The translations under genes were made by a program, and so were the position numbers. The notes under the pieces were generated by a model. That model was given only the letters and a program-made list of their open reading frames with translations. It searched no databases and was not told the DNA's origin. Source: an uncultured Tateyamaria sp. (GTDB lineage: Bacteria > Pseudomonadota > Alphaproteobacteria > Rhodobacterales > Rhodobacteraceae). From it: a stretch of DNA of 64,000 nt. This document shows positions 36,389 to 45,912 of this stretch, in pieces (position 1 is the stretch's first letter; each line of letters begins with the position of its first letter). The stretch lies in NCBI RefSeq assembly GCF_947503705.1, contig NZ_CANNES010000004.1, positions 64,001-128,000 of the forward strand. The letters run 5' to 3'.

Positions 36389-39300
36389 TGGAAAGCCTCA
36401 CCTTCCGTCAACCCCGCATCGTGGCACTGGCCCTGCTGGTCATCATCGCCGCGGGCTTGTCCTCGCTCTTGGCGATCGGGCGGCAGGAAGACCCGACAAT
36501 CACCAACATCTTTGGCACCGTCACAACGGTTGTGCCGGGCGCGGATCCCGCGCGGGTCGAGGCTCTGGTCACCTCAGAAATCGAGGATGTGCTGCGCGAG
36601 GTGGCCGAAGTCGATGTGATCTCGTCCGCCTCGTCCACCGGCATTTCCATCGTGTCGGTCGAATTGAGTGTGACCGTCCCCAACGACCGGATCGAAGAGG
36701 TCTGGGCCGAAATTCGCGATGACCTGAGCGCGCTGGCCCCTACCCTTCCCGCCGACGCATTGGAGCCTGAGTTCGACACCGACGGCGCAGGCGCTTTTGC
36801 CGCCATCGCCGCCTTCAGCGCACCCGAGGGCGTGCCAAGCACCGTTCTGGGCCGCTATGCCCGCGATTTGGCGCAAGATTTGCGAAATATCCCCGGAACC
36901 GAACTGGTCGAGGTATTTGGCGCGCCCGAGGATGAAGTGCTGGTCACCCTTGATCCGGTGGCCACCGCCGCACTCGGCCTGACGGCGAGCGATATATCCC
37001 GCGCCATCGCGCAGGCCGACGCCAAAGGCCCAGCAGGCCGCGTGCGCCCGACCGGTTCCGACCTGTTGGTGTCCATTGCAGGTGAGGTAAAGGCACTGGA
37101 TCGATTGGGCGAGATCGTGATCCGCCAGTCCGACACCGGGGCCGTCACTTACCTGAGCCAGGTGGCAGAGATCACGCGCGGCCCGCGCCTGCCCCAATCC
37201 GAGCTTGCGATTTACAATGGCAAACCCGCCGTATTGCTGGGCGCCAAGCTGGAGTCGGGCCTTCAGGTCGATGTCTGGGCAGGCTTTGTGCGCGATGTGA
37301 TCGCAGACTATCAGCGTGATGTGCCTGTGGGCGTCTCACTTGATCTGGCCTTTGACCAAAGCGGATACACCGCCGACCGGCTGGCAGAAGTGGGCCAGAA
37401 CATGGCCATCGGGGTGGGCCTTGTCGTCGCCGTGCTGCTGCTAACGCTTGGCCTGCGCTCAGCCATGATCGTAGCACTGATCCTTCCGGTGGTGACGCTG
37501 GCCACGTTGTTCACCATGAACTTTATCGGTCTTGCGATCCACCAGATGTCCGTCACCGGCCTTATTGTGGCGCTGGGCCTGCTGGTGGATGCGGGCATCG
37601 TGATGACGGATGAGGTCGGCCAAAGGCTGGAACGGGGCGTGGCCCGGATCAAGGCCGTCAGCGGCTCGGTCAAACGGCTCTTTGCACCGCTTCTGGCCTC
37701 GACGATCACGACGGCGCTGTCCTTCACACCCCTGATCCTGCTGCCAGGGCCTGCGGGTGATTTCGTGGGCTCCATCGCGATTGCTGTGGTGATTATGCTG
37801 GGCTGGTCCTTTGTCGTGGCGATTACTCTGACCCCCGCCATTGCCGGGCACCTGTTGCCTGCGTCCGGATCACGCGGCGGGATCAAAGGCGGCTTTGTCG
37901 CCCGTGCCTTTGCCGCCAGCCTGCGGTGGGCGGTGTACAATCCGTTGCGCTCCATTGCGCTGGCGCTGGTCTTGCCGCTCATGGGTTTTCTCAGCCTGCC
38001 CACTCTCACGGCGCAGTTCTTTCCCGGCGTGGACCGCGACCAGTTCTATATCGAGGTGAACCTCGCGCCTGGCACCGGCATTGCAGCGACCCGGGACGTG
38101 GTGGATCGCCTGAGCACGCGTCTGACCAGCGACGACCGGATCGAACAGGTCATGTGGGTCGTCGGCCGGTCGGCCCCCGCCTTTTACTACAACATCGTGG
38201 GCGACCGTGAGAACGCGCCTGGCCACGCGCAGGCCCTTTTGACGACCCAATCCCCCCAAGCAACCGAAGAGGTGCTGCGCGATCTGCAGGCAACGCTTGC
38301 CCTGACGGCACCCGAGGCAGAAATCCTGGTGCGCGGTCTGGTTCAGGGCCCACCCGTCTCGGCCCCAGTCGAACTGCGGTTCGTCGGCCCCGACACCCAA
38401 ACCCTGCGTGCCCTGGGCGATGAGGCGCGGCGTATCGTGGCATCGGTCGACAGCGTTGTCGTGGCCCGCAGCACCATCGGCGGCGGCGCGCCCAAGGCAG
38501 TTGTGACTGTGGACGAGGCCCAAGCCCAACTGATGGGCCTCGACCTGCGCCAGATTGCCGGACAAATGCAGGCGGGGCTTGAGGGGATCACCGGCGGGTC
38601 CATGGTCGAAGGGGCCGAGGAGTTGCCGATCCGGGTGCGTCTGGGCGAGGCCACGCGCGGTTCCATGCAGGCGATCCATGACTTGCCGATCCTGAGGCCC
38701 GACGCCACAGCCCTTGCGGCCCAAGGGCGCTGGCCCGCCCTGCCCCTTTCGGCCATTTCCACCATTGAACTCACTCCCGCTGCCAGCACCATCACCCGGC
38801 GCAATGGCGAGCGTGTGAACACGGTGCAGGGCTTCATCCTGCGTGATGTGCTGCCTCAAGAGGCGTTGACCCAAGTCCAAACGGCTTTGGACACGGCCGG
38901 GTTTGAACTGCCCCAAGGCTACCGCCTGGAATTGGGCGGCGACAGCGACGCGCGCGCCGACACGCTTAGCGATCTTTTGGCCTCGCTCGGCTTGATCGTC
39001 ACCCTGTCTATCGCGGCGATTGCGCTTACCTTCAACTCTTTCCGGTTGACGGTCGTGACGCTGATTGTCTCTGGCCTCAGCGCCGGGCTCAGCATGTTGG
39101 CGCTGGCCATTTTCCAATATCCGTTCGGGATCAACGCGATCATTGGGGTTATCGGATCAATTGGGGTGTCGATCAATGCCGCCATTATTATCCTGTCGGG
39201 CCTGCAAGAAGACGAGGCCGCCGCCAGCGGCGACAAACAGGCGATGGTCGATGTTGTCATGGGATCAAGCCGCCATATCGTGTCAACCACGATCACCACC

Positions 39301-39531
39301 TTCGGGGGGTTCCTGCCCCTGATCCTTGCAGGCGGCGGATTCTGGCCGCCCTTTGCAATGTCGGTGGCAGGCGGTGTGCTGCTGTCCACGGTGGTGTCGT
39401 TCTACTTCACCCCGCCGATGTTCGCCCTGATCCACCGGGTGCGCAAAGCGGCCCCGAAACATCCTGAAACGGATGACGAGTTTGACGCGCCCTTCCTGCT
39501 GCACCCCCCTTTCCAACAAGCGGCAGAGTAA
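36388..39531 (+). CDS. RND efflux permease (AcrB-like)
   Basis: A 1047-residue inner-membrane proton-driven efflux pump. It has the duplicated RND plan: TM1, a large periplasmic loop (~residues 35-330), TM2-6, TM7, a second periplasmic loop (~560-860) and TM8-12. TM4 reads LLVDAGIVMTDE, so only the first of the two proton-relay aspartates of AcrB (407/408) is kept. TM10 reads SIGVSINAAIIIL, without the lysine equivalent to AcrB K940. This pattern occurs in RND branches outside the classical AcrB group, so it need not mean inactivity. A GTG codon three bases upstream is an alternative start. The pump is cotranscribed with the adaptor. Confidence 0.93.
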   Translation: MESLTFRQPRIVALALLVIIAAGLSSLLAIGRQEDPTITNIFGTVTTVVPGADPARVEALVTSEIEDVLREVAEVDVISSASSTGISIVSVELSVTVPNDRIEEVWAEIRDDLSALAPTLPADALEPEFDTDGAGAFAAIAAFSAPEGVPSTVLGRYARDLAQDLRNIPGTELVEVFGAPEDEVLVTLDPVATAALGLTASDISRAIAQADAKGPAGRVRPTGSDLLVSIAGEVKALDRLGEIVIRQSDTGAVTYLSQVAEITRGPRLPQSELAIYNGKPAVLLGAKLESGLQVDVWAGFVRDVIADYQRDVPVGVSLDLAFDQSGYTADRLAEVGQNMAIGVGLVVAVLLLTLGLRSAMIVALILPVVTLATLFTMNFIGLAIHQMSVTGLIVALGLLVDAGIVMTDEVGQRLERGVARIKAVSGSVKRLFAPLLASTITTALSFTPLILLPGPAGDFVGSIAIAVVIMLGWSFVVAITLTPAIAGHLLPASGSRGGIKGGFVARAFAASLRWAVYNPLRSIALALVLPLMGFLSLPTLTAQFFPGVDRDQFYIEVNLAPGTGIAATRDVVDRLSTRLTSDDRIEQVMWVVGRSAPAFYYNIVGDRENAPGHAQALLTTQSPQATEEVLRDLQATLALTAPEAEILVRGLVQGPPVSAPVELRFVGPDTQTLRALGDEARRIVASVDSVVVARSTIGGGAPKAVVTVDEAQAQLMGLDLRQIAGQMQAGLEGITGGSMVEGAEELPIRVRLGEATRGSMQAIHDLPILRPDATALAAQGRWPALPLSAISTIELTPAASTITRRNGERVNTVQGFILRDVLPQEALTQVQTALDTAGFELPQGYRLELGGDSDARADTLSDLLASLGLIVTLSIAAIALTFNSFRLTVVTLIVSGLSAGLSMLALAIFQYPFGINAIIGVIGSIGVSINAAIIILSGLQEDEAAASGDKQAMVDVVMGSSRHIVSTTITTFGGFLPLILAGGGFWPPFAMSVAGGVLLSTVVSFYFTPPMFALIHRVRKAAPKHPETDDEFDAPFLLHPPFQQAAE

Positions 39532-39661
39532 AAACCGAGACAAAACTGATCGAAATTGATGCGTCCCGTCAAAATCGTATCAGGTCGAAGCCTGCAACCT
39601 GCTTGCCAATCGTCGCAGAGTGACCAACACTCTCCTCAGAAAAACAATGGGGAGACGACCT

Positions 39662-41239
39662 ATGAAATTCACGACACTCCTGTCGGCGGCTGTATTGCTG
39701 TCCAGCACGGCCCTTGTCAGCGCCGAGACGCTGAAATGGGCGCGCGCGGGCGACTCGCTCACGCTTGACCCACATGCCCAGAACGAAGGGCCCACCAGCA
39801 CGCTGGCACACCAGATCATGGAACCGCTGGTCATGCGTGACCATTCGGGCGCGATTGTGCCTGCGTTGGCCACTGAATGGGCGCCATCGACGGACAACCC
39901 GAATATCTGGACATTCACACTGCGCGAAGGCGTGACGTATCATGACGGCGCGGCCTTTACCGCCGAAGATGTGGTGTTCTCGCTCAACCGTGCGATGACG
40001 CCAGACAGTGACTACAAAGAGCTGTTGGCCTCGGTCAAAGAGGTCCGTGCTGTGGGCGACTACACCATCGAGATCGAGACCGATGGCCCCAACCCGATCA
40101 TGCCCAATAACCTGACCAACATGTTCATCATGGACAAGGACTGGGCCGAAGCCAATGGTGCTGTCAAAGTGCAGGACTATGAGGGTGGCGAAGACACATT
40201 TGCGGCCAAGAATGCCAATGGCACCGGTGCTTACCGCCTTGTAAGCCGCGAGCCTGACGTGCGCACCGTGCTTGAGGCCTATGACGGCTATTGGGGTGCG
40301 GATGAGTTCCCACTGCAAGTAACCCGCATCGAATACACCCCGATCCAGAACCCCGCAACGCGGGTCGCAGCCCTGCTTTCAGGTGAGGTGGACTTTATTC
40401 AGGATGTGCCGGTCCAGGATTTGGCCCGTGTGGCAGGCACTGATGGTCTGGACGTGCGGACCACGGCCCAGAACCGGGTGATTTTCTTCGGTCTGAACGC
40501 CGGCGACTCGGATCTGGCCAATGACAATGTCGAGGGGGCCAACCCTCTGGCCGATGTGCGTGTGCGCAAGGCGATGTCCATGGCGATCAACCGCGATGCG
40601 ATCCAACAGGTCGTGATGCGTGGCCAGTCTGATCCGGCGGGCATGATTGCCCCGCCATTCGTGAACGGTTGGGATGCGGACATGGACGCCTCGTCGGTGA
40701 CTGACATTGAAGGGGCCAAGGCGCTGATGGCCGAGGCCGGTTACAGCGACGGTTTTGCAATCCAGCTTGATTGCCCCAACGACCGTTACATCAACGACGA
40801 AGGCATCTGCCAGGCAGCCGTTGGCATGCTGGCGCAGATCGGGATCACCGTGAACCTCGATGCCAAGCCCAAGGCACAGCACTTCCCACTGCTCAGCAAT
40901 CTGGAAACGGATTTCTACATGCTGGGCTGGGGCGTTCCAACTTACGACAGCGAGTACATCTTTAACTTCCTCGTGCACGGTCGCGACGACAAATACGGCT
41001 CGTGGAACGCGACGCGCTACAACAACGATGCGCTGAACGAAAAGATCGTGAGCCTTGCGTCCAACACCGACCTTGAAGCCCGCAACGCGGATATCGCTGC
41101 GATCTGGGAAGTGGTGCAGGACGAAGCCATCTACATCCCGCTGCACCACCAGGTGCTGAACTGGGGGATGAAGGCGTCGGTCGGCACCGTGGTCGAGCCC
41201 GAGGATTCGCCCAAGATCAAGTACTTTGAAATGAACTAA
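39662..41239 (+). CDS. ABC transporter substrate-binding protein, peptide/opine family
   Basis: Periplasmic binding protein (SBP_bac_5, DppA/OppA type). ATG 39662 follows GGGGAG and begins a signal peptide (KFTTLLSAAVLLSSTALVSA); in-frame codons upstream lack this. The 525-residue protein has the typical opening ETLKWARAGDSLTLDPHA, the VTYHDGAAFTAEDVVFSLNRA segment and the RVRKAMSMAINRDAI motif. It is paralogous to the next gene (shared TPIQNPAT-VAALLSG and CPNDRYINDE blocks). A hairpin lies just after it. It feeds the permease/ATPase genes at 43977-48597. Confidence 0.94.
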   Translation: MKFTTLLSAAVLLSSTALVSAETLKWARAGDSLTLDPHAQNEGPTSTLAHQIMEPLVMRDHSGAIVPALATEWAPSTDNPNIWTFTLREGVTYHDGAAFTAEDVVFSLNRAMTPDSDYKELLASVKEVRAVGDYTIEIETDGPNPIMPNNLTNMFIMDKDWAEANGAVKVQDYEGGEDTFAAKNANGTGAYRLVSREPDVRTVLEAYDGYWGADEFPLQVTRIEYTPIQNPATRVAALLSGEVDFIQDVPVQDLARVAGTDGLDVRTTAQNRVIFFGLNAGDSDLANDNVEGANPLADVRVRKAMSMAINRDAIQQVVMRGQSDPAGMIAPPFVNGWDADMDASSVTDIEGAKALMAEAGYSDGFAIQLDCPNDRYINDEGICQAAVGMLAQIGITVNLDAKPKAQHFPLLSNLETDFYMLGWGVPTYDSEYIFNFLVHGRDDKYGSWNATRYNNDALNEKIVSLASNTDLEARNADIAAIWEVVQDEAIYIPLHHQVLNWGMKASVGTVVEPEDSPKIKYFEMN

Positions 41240-41244
41240 ACGTG

Positions 41245-41271
41245 ATGGGGGCCGCGCGGCGGTCCCCATTT
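41245..41271 (+). terminator. GC-rich hairpin after first binding-protein gene
   Basis: ATGGGG(G)CCGC and GCGG(T)CCCCAT pair around a short GC loop, followed by only three T residues. It is probably a partial terminator or 3' stabilising stem, which would favour high levels of the binding-protein message relative to downstream genes. Confidence 0.5.
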
Positions 41272-41341
41272 ACCCCCGTATGCGCGCCGGGGCGTTCTTC
41301 TTACCATTCACACATATCGAAACTGCTCAAGGACCGCTCTC

Positions 41342-42901
41342 ATGATACGCGCCTTTCTGCTGGCCAGCACCGTTTTGGCTGCCCCTGCCTTTGCCGAAAC
41401 CTTCAAATGGGCGGAAACAACCGACCCTCAGACGATGGATCCGCATGCGGTGAACTCGGCCCCCGTTCTGGGCTTTCTCAACAACGTCTACGAGGGGCTG
41501 GTACGCCGCGGCAAGGATATGGCGATTGAGCCTGCGCTGGCGACCGGATGGGAGCCCATCGGCGCCGGTGAAGGTTGGCGGTTCACACTTCGCCAGGGCG
41601 TGACGTTCCATGATGGCAGCGCTTTTGATGCCGCCGATGTTCTCTTTTCTTACCAGCGGGCCAGCGACGAGGCGTCCGACACGCGCAGCTGGTTTGCACC
41701 CGTCTCTGATGTGGTGGTTGTGGACGATTACACCGTCGACATCATGACAACCGCACCTAATCCGATCTTTCCCGACAGCATCGCCAACTGGATGATGATG
41801 GACAGCGGCTGGGCCGAGGCCAATGGCGCCGCCCTTCCCGACAAAGAGGCGGGCAACTACGCCACTTTGAACACCAATGGCACAGGCGCGTTTCGCGTCA
41901 CCACGCGCGAGCCTGGGTTGCGCACCGTGCTTGAACCTTTTGACGGCTGGTGGGACACAGCCGAGCATAACATCACCAGCGCTGAACTGACGCCGATCCA
42001 GAACCCTGCGACGGCTGTGGCGGCGCTGCTGTCGGGCGACGTCGACCTGATCAACCCCGTCCCGATCCAGGACGCCGCCCGCTTGTCCGGCAACGGTGAG
42101 GTCAAGGTGATCCAAGGGATCGAGGCGCGGGTTATCATGCTGGGCTTCCCACATGAGGCGGACGCGCTGAAATACTCGGCCGAAACCACCGACGCCAACC
42201 CATTTGCGGATGTGCGCGTACGTCAGGCCGTGGCTCATGCGGTCAACGTGCCCGCAATCCTGCAAACGATTATGCGGGGCAATGCGGAACCCGCCAGCCA
42301 ATTGGTCAGCCCCGCAATGCGCGGCTATTCTACGGCGCTTGCCGATCGTCCTGCATTTGACCCCGATGCGGCTCGCGCGCTCTTGGCCGAAGCAGGCTAT
42401 GCCGACGGGTTTTCCTTTGGCCTCAAGTGCCCCAACGACCGCTACCTGAATGACGAGGCCGTGTGCCAGGCCGTCACCGGCATGTTGGCCCAAGTGGGGA
42501 TCACGGCAGTGCTGGATGCGATGCCGGTCCAGAACTACTGGCCCGAACTGCGCGCCGACAACTACGACATGTACCTTCTGGGCTGGTCGCCCGGCACGTT
42601 TGACGCCGAGCACCCCATCCGCTTCCTCGCATCGACGCCAAACGAAGAGAAAAAGCTGGGCTCGTGGAATTTTGGCGGATTTTCGAACGCGCGGGTGGAC
42701 GAATTGCTACCGTTGATCCAGTCCGAGATTGAGGACAGCACGCGTCAGGCCATGCTCGATGAGGTGACGCAGATCCTGCAAGATGAAGTGGCTTATGTGC
42801 CGCTTTATGTCCAGCCGCTGGTCTGGGGCGCCAAGGCGAATGTCGAGCTGACGCAACGGCCAGACAACTTCTTTATCCTGCGCTGGGTGACCGTCAACTG
42901 A
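41342..42901 (+). CDS. second ABC substrate-binding protein, paralogue of the first
   Basis: A 519-residue periplasmic binding protein with signal peptide IRAFLLASTVLAAPAFA and the mature start ETFKWAETTDPQTMDPHA. Landmarks match the preceding gene: VTFHDGSAFDAADVLFSYQRA, TPIQNPATAVAALLSGD, RVRQAVAHAVNVPAI and CPNDRYLNDEAVC. The duplication suggests two related ligands served by one permease. A strong terminator follows at 42927-42959. Confidence 0.94.
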   Translation: MIRAFLLASTVLAAPAFAETFKWAETTDPQTMDPHAVNSAPVLGFLNNVYEGLVRRGKDMAIEPALATGWEPIGAGEGWRFTLRQGVTFHDGSAFDAADVLFSYQRASDEASDTRSWFAPVSDVVVVDDYTVDIMTTAPNPIFPDSIANWMMMDSGWAEANGAALPDKEAGNYATLNTNGTGAFRVTTREPGLRTVLEPFDGWWDTAEHNITSAELTPIQNPATAVAALLSGDVDLINPVPIQDAARLSGNGEVKVIQGIEARVIMLGFPHEADALKYSAETTDANPFADVRVRQAVAHAVNVPAILQTIMRGNAEPASQLVSPAMRGYSTALADRPAFDPDAARALLAEAGYADGFSFGLKCPNDRYLNDEAVCQAVTGMLAQVGITAVLDAMPVQNYWPELRADNYDMYLLGWSPGTFDAEHPIRFLASTPNEEKKLGSWNFGGFSNARVDELLPLIQSEIEDSTRQAMLDEVTQILQDEVAYVPLYVQPLVWGAKANVELTQRPDNFFILRWVTVN

Positions 42902-42926
42902 GGGACCAACTTGCGGAATGAAACGG

Positions 42927-42959
42927 AACAGGCCAGTGCGTGGCATTGGCCTGTTTTTT
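42927..42959 (+). terminator. intrinsic terminator after the second binding-protein gene
   Basis: Perfect 9-bp arms AACAGGCCA and TGGCCTGTT with an 11-base loop run into a six-T tract. The hairpin starts 26 bases past the stop codon. It should end most transcripts and so separates the binding proteins from the permease/ATPase genes. Confidence 0.9.
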
Positions 42960-43976
42960 GGGACAAGCCCGGATGGATCGATCGCCTGACACGAACCCAT
43001 CTTGGCACCTGAATAACCCAAGCCGGGCTATCGCTGAAACGGGAGGAGGCGAACTGACACTCTTTCTGCTGCGCTTTTTGCCAGCCACACACATCTTACA
43101 GTTTAGATGTTTGCTCCAGCAGCCACATCGCCACCCCGAGGGGCGGGCCAGCGATGGCCCAGAGCCTTCGGCATGAGACCGGGCTGACCAGCGCTCTGCT
43201 CGATTGACCTTAGAGGCTGGACAGCAGAATTCAAAACCCCGTATTAGCCGTTTCGCGCGCGCCGCGCTGGCGCATGCAAGCCCTGAGCCATTCTTGTAAA
43301 GTTTTGCGCATTGCACCAAAGTCTGCTTCCGAGAGTGACAGCCTAACGGGTCGGTGGCAGGGAGCAAACATAGTGTCTAGCTGGAAGCGATTGTCCAATA
43401 TGCGGAAAGCGAGGCGGACGGTTGTCGTAGGCGTTTTGGCAATTTGTTCGTGTGTGATTTGGTACGATGACATTCTCCAATGGCCTAGAGGCAGAGGCCC
43501 CATATTCCTCGCCATTTGCTTTATAGGTTTTCCGCTACAAGCATTATTCTTCAGTTTTAAATGGTACAACGAGCGCAAGGACCAGACGTAAACCTAGTAC
43601 ACTCTACTTTCTTTCCACCCCAATTGGCAAAGCTACCTTTAGCGGAGTCAGTTCGAAGGTTGGCTCTCTCCGCCCTGCTGACATTTACCTTACCCTAACA
43701 AACCTCACCGCACGCCCGATTTACGCATCACATTTGCCACCAAGGTGTAAACGCCGGTTTAAAGGGGTTGCACAGGTGGCACACAAACGTTGGCATCCGC
43801 TTTTGGCAGTTAAACAGGAGTTCACGCGCAAGCAGTCGATCCTGCGTCTTTTGCGCCGCTAACTGTTACGCCTGCGGTGCTGCGGGAAGGGGCTTGGCCG
43901 CCCGCCCCGCGGCGTATGATGGGCGCAGGCGCGCTTTCCGCTTGACCCCACTCGGCCAACGTTATCTGCTCGAGTG
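42960..43976. other. roughly 1 kb gene-poor interval inside the ABC transporter locus
   Basis: Between the terminator and the first permease gene I find only one weak candidate gene (43400-43591). The stretch 43360-43760 is visibly AT-richer than its surroundings. No transposase fragment, direct repeat or RNA gene is convincing. Open frames elsewhere in it (for example 42894-43367 minus) have unnatural composition. It could be decayed DNA from an old insertion and must hold the promoter of the permease operon near its right end. Confidence 0.5.
43400..43591 (+). CDS. possible small two-helix membrane protein
   Basis: A 63-residue open frame with a basic start (MRKARR) and two hydrophobic stretches, VVVGVLAICSCVIW and IFLAICFIGFPLQALFF, ending in a charged tail KWYNERKDQT. 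The distribution fits a small inner-membrane protein with both ends in the cytoplasm. The composition is AT-richer than the neighbours and no ribosome-binding site is clear. The same frame extends to 43274 but the extra residues look random. Treat as tentative. Confidence 0.4.
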   Translation: MRKARRTVVVGVLAICSCVIWYDDILQWPRGRGPIFLAICFIGFPLQALFFSFKWYNERKDQT

Positions 43977-44957
43977 ATGCTGGCATACATCATTCAACGC
44001 GTTGCCCAATCCGCCCTTGTCCTGTTGGTCGTGGGGCTTGTGGCATTCTCCATGTTCCGCTTTGTGGGTGACCCCATCGACAACATGCTGGGCCAGGAAC
44101 GGACCCAAGCAGACATTGAGCGGCTGCGCGTCGTGCTGGGCCTCGATCAGCCCTTTGTTGTGCAGTATTACAAGTTCCTCAACGGCGCGGTCCAAGGCAA
44201 TTTTGGCGTCAGCTACCGCCAGGGCCGTCCCGTCTCCGACATCTTGATGGAGCGGGCACCCGCCACGCTGGAACTGGCCGCCGTCAGCGGATTCCTCGCG
44301 ATTTCCATCGGAATAGGCTTGGGCGTATTCACAGCCATCCGGCGCAACGGATTTGCCGCTAATGCGATCATGTCTGTGTCCCTCATCGGGGTTTCGCTGC
44401 CCACCTTTCTCATCGGGATATTGCTCATATACCTCTTCTCGGTGGAGCTTGGGTGGCTGCCCAGTTTCGGGAGGGGGGAAACCGTCAACATTGGCGGCTG
44501 GTCCACCGGTTTCCTGACGGAGACCGGGCTTAAGGCGCTGATCTTGCCATCCATTACCCTCGGCCTCTACCAGATGACGCTGATCATGCGGCTGGTTCGC
44601 TCGGAGATGCTGGAGGTCCTGCGACAGGACTATATACGTTTTGCCCGCGCCCGCGGCCTGCGCGAGCGGGCCGTCAATTTCCGTCATGCGCTGAAAAACA
44701 CGCTGGTGCCGGTGATCACGGTCACGGGGCTCCAACTCGGCTCCATCATCGCCTTTGCCATCATCACCGAGACGGTCTTTCAATGGCCGGGCGTGGGGCT
44801 CCTCTTTATCAACGCGATCCAGTTCGTGGACATCCCAGTCATGGCCGCCTACCTCATGTTGATCTCGGTCATGTTTGTGGGCATCAACCTGATCGTGGAC
44901 CTGTTGTATTTCGCCATCGACCCGCGCCTGCGCGTGGACCGGACCGGAGGGCACTAA
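43977..44957 (+). CDS. ABC transporter permease, DppB type
   Basis: First inner-membrane channel subunit of the dipeptide/oligopeptide-type importer. The 326-residue protein has six hydrophobic helices, the N-terminal block MLAYIIQRVAQSALVLLVVGLVAFSMFRFVGDP and the coupling motif EMLEVLRQDYIRFARARGLRERAV (EAA loop) that contacts the ATPases, followed by HALKNTLVPVITVTGLQLG. ATG 43977 is used; GTG 43974 is an alternative. The SD is weak. It ends one base before the next gene starts. Confidence 0.94.
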   Translation: MLAYIIQRVAQSALVLLVVGLVAFSMFRFVGDPIDNMLGQERTQADIERLRVVLGLDQPFVVQYYKFLNGAVQGNFGVSYRQGRPVSDILMERAPATLELAAVSGFLAISIGIGLGVFTAIRRNGFAANAIMSVSLIGVSLPTFLIGILLIYLFSVELGWLPSFGRGETVNIGGWSTGFLTETGLKALILPSITLGLYQMTLIMRLVRSEMLEVLRQDYIRFARARGLRERAVNFRHALKNTLVPVITVTGLQLGSIIAFAIITETVFQWPGVGLLFINAIQFVDIPVMAAYLMLISVMFVGINLIVDLLYFAIDPRLRVDRTGGH

Positions 44958-44958
44958 G

Positions 44959-45912
44959 ATGGTTGATACCCCTCTGCACGACGTTCCGGTCAAGGACCCG
45001 TCCCGCCTGTCGCTCGCTCTGCAAAGCGACTTCTTCTACCAGTTCAAACGCTCGCCCGTGGCGGTGGTCAGCTTTGCGGTCACCATGATCCTCGTACTCG
45101 GCGCAGTCTTTGCCCCGCTCATCGCGCCCTATGATCCGTTCGACCCCGCCTCGCTGAACCTGATGAACGGGTTTTCCGCCCCCATGACGCCCAACGCCTT
45201 CACGGGCGAGACATTCTGGCTGGGCACTGACGATCAAGGCCGCGACGTGTTTTCCACGATCCTTTACGGCATGCGGATTTCGCTTTTTGTAGGCGCTGCC
45301 GCCGTGGCCTTTGCCATGGTCCTCGGCATCACGCTGGGCCTGCTGGCAGGCTATGTCGGCGGCTGGACCGAGACGATCATCATGCGCGTGGCGGACGTGC
45401 AGCTGACCTTTCCCGCGATCCTGGTGGCGATGCTGATTTTTGGCGTGGCCAAGGGGGTGACGCCCGTCGAATACCGCGACCAGATGGCGATCTGGGTCCT
45501 GATCATCGCCATTGGCCTTTCGGACTGGGTGCAGTTTGCACGGGTCGTGCGTGGGGCCACGTTGGTCGAGAAGAACAAAGAATACGTGCAAGCCGCCCGC
45601 CTGATCGGCCGCACCAGCCCCGCCATCATGCTGCGCCACATCCTGCCCAATGTGCTGTCACCGGTGCTGGTCATCGCCACGATTTCGCTGGCGCTGGCCA
45701 TCATCGCCGAGGCGACGCTAAGCTTTCTCGGCGTCGGCGCCCCCCCAACGCAACCAAGCCTCGGTACCCTGATCCGCATCGGCCAAGGCTTCCTCTTCTC
45801 CGGCGAATGGTGGATTTTGCTTTTCCCCGCCGTGACGCTGCTGGCATTGGCGCTGAGCGTGAACCTGCTGGGCGACTGGCTGCGTGATGCGTTAAACCCG
45901 AGGCTGCGGTGA
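44959..45912 (+). CDS. ABC transporter permease, DppC type
   Basis: Second permease subunit, 317 residues, with an N-terminal cytoplasmic segment and TM1 (VAVVSFAVTMILVLGAVFAPLIAPYDPF), the LGTDDQGRDVFSTILYGMRISL block and the EAA-type coupling loop YVQAARLIGRTSPAIMLRHILPN. It ends in SVNLLGDWLRDALNPRLR, the standard DppC C-terminus. Its stop overlaps the start of an unrelated membrane protein gene (TGATG), which is unusual for this operon class. Confidence 0.95.
   Translation: MVDTPLHDVPVKDPSRLSLALQSDFFYQFKRSPVAVVSFAVTMILVLGAVFAPLIAPYDPFDPASLNLMNGFSAPMTPNAFTGETFWLGTDDQGRDVFSTILYGMRISLFVGAAAVAFAMVLGITLGLLAGYVGGWTETIIMRVADVQLTFPAILVAMLIFGVAKGVTPVEYRDQMAIWVLIIAIGLSDWVQFARVVRGATLVEKNKEYVQAARLIGRTSPAIMLRHILPNVLSPVLVIATISLALAIIAEATLSFLGVGAPPTQPSLGTLIRIGQGFLFSGEWWILLFPAVTLLALALSVNLLGDWLRDALNPRLR

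Noticed and set aside
37870-39117. Long minus-strand open frame opposite the RND permease gene
   Set aside because: The plus-strand protein has full RND family motifs; the antisense frame is basic, glutamine/histidine/arginine-rich and typical of GC-rich shadow frames.
43100-43220. tRNA-like fragment (minus strand, resembling D-arm and anticodon stem text such as GAGCAGAGCGC)
   Set aside because: No acceptor stem, T-arm or CCA-type end could be paired; treated as chance resemblance.
42894-43367. Minus-strand open frame after the second binding-protein gene
   Set aside because: Covers the terminator and has unnatural composition without hydrophobic or domain pattern.
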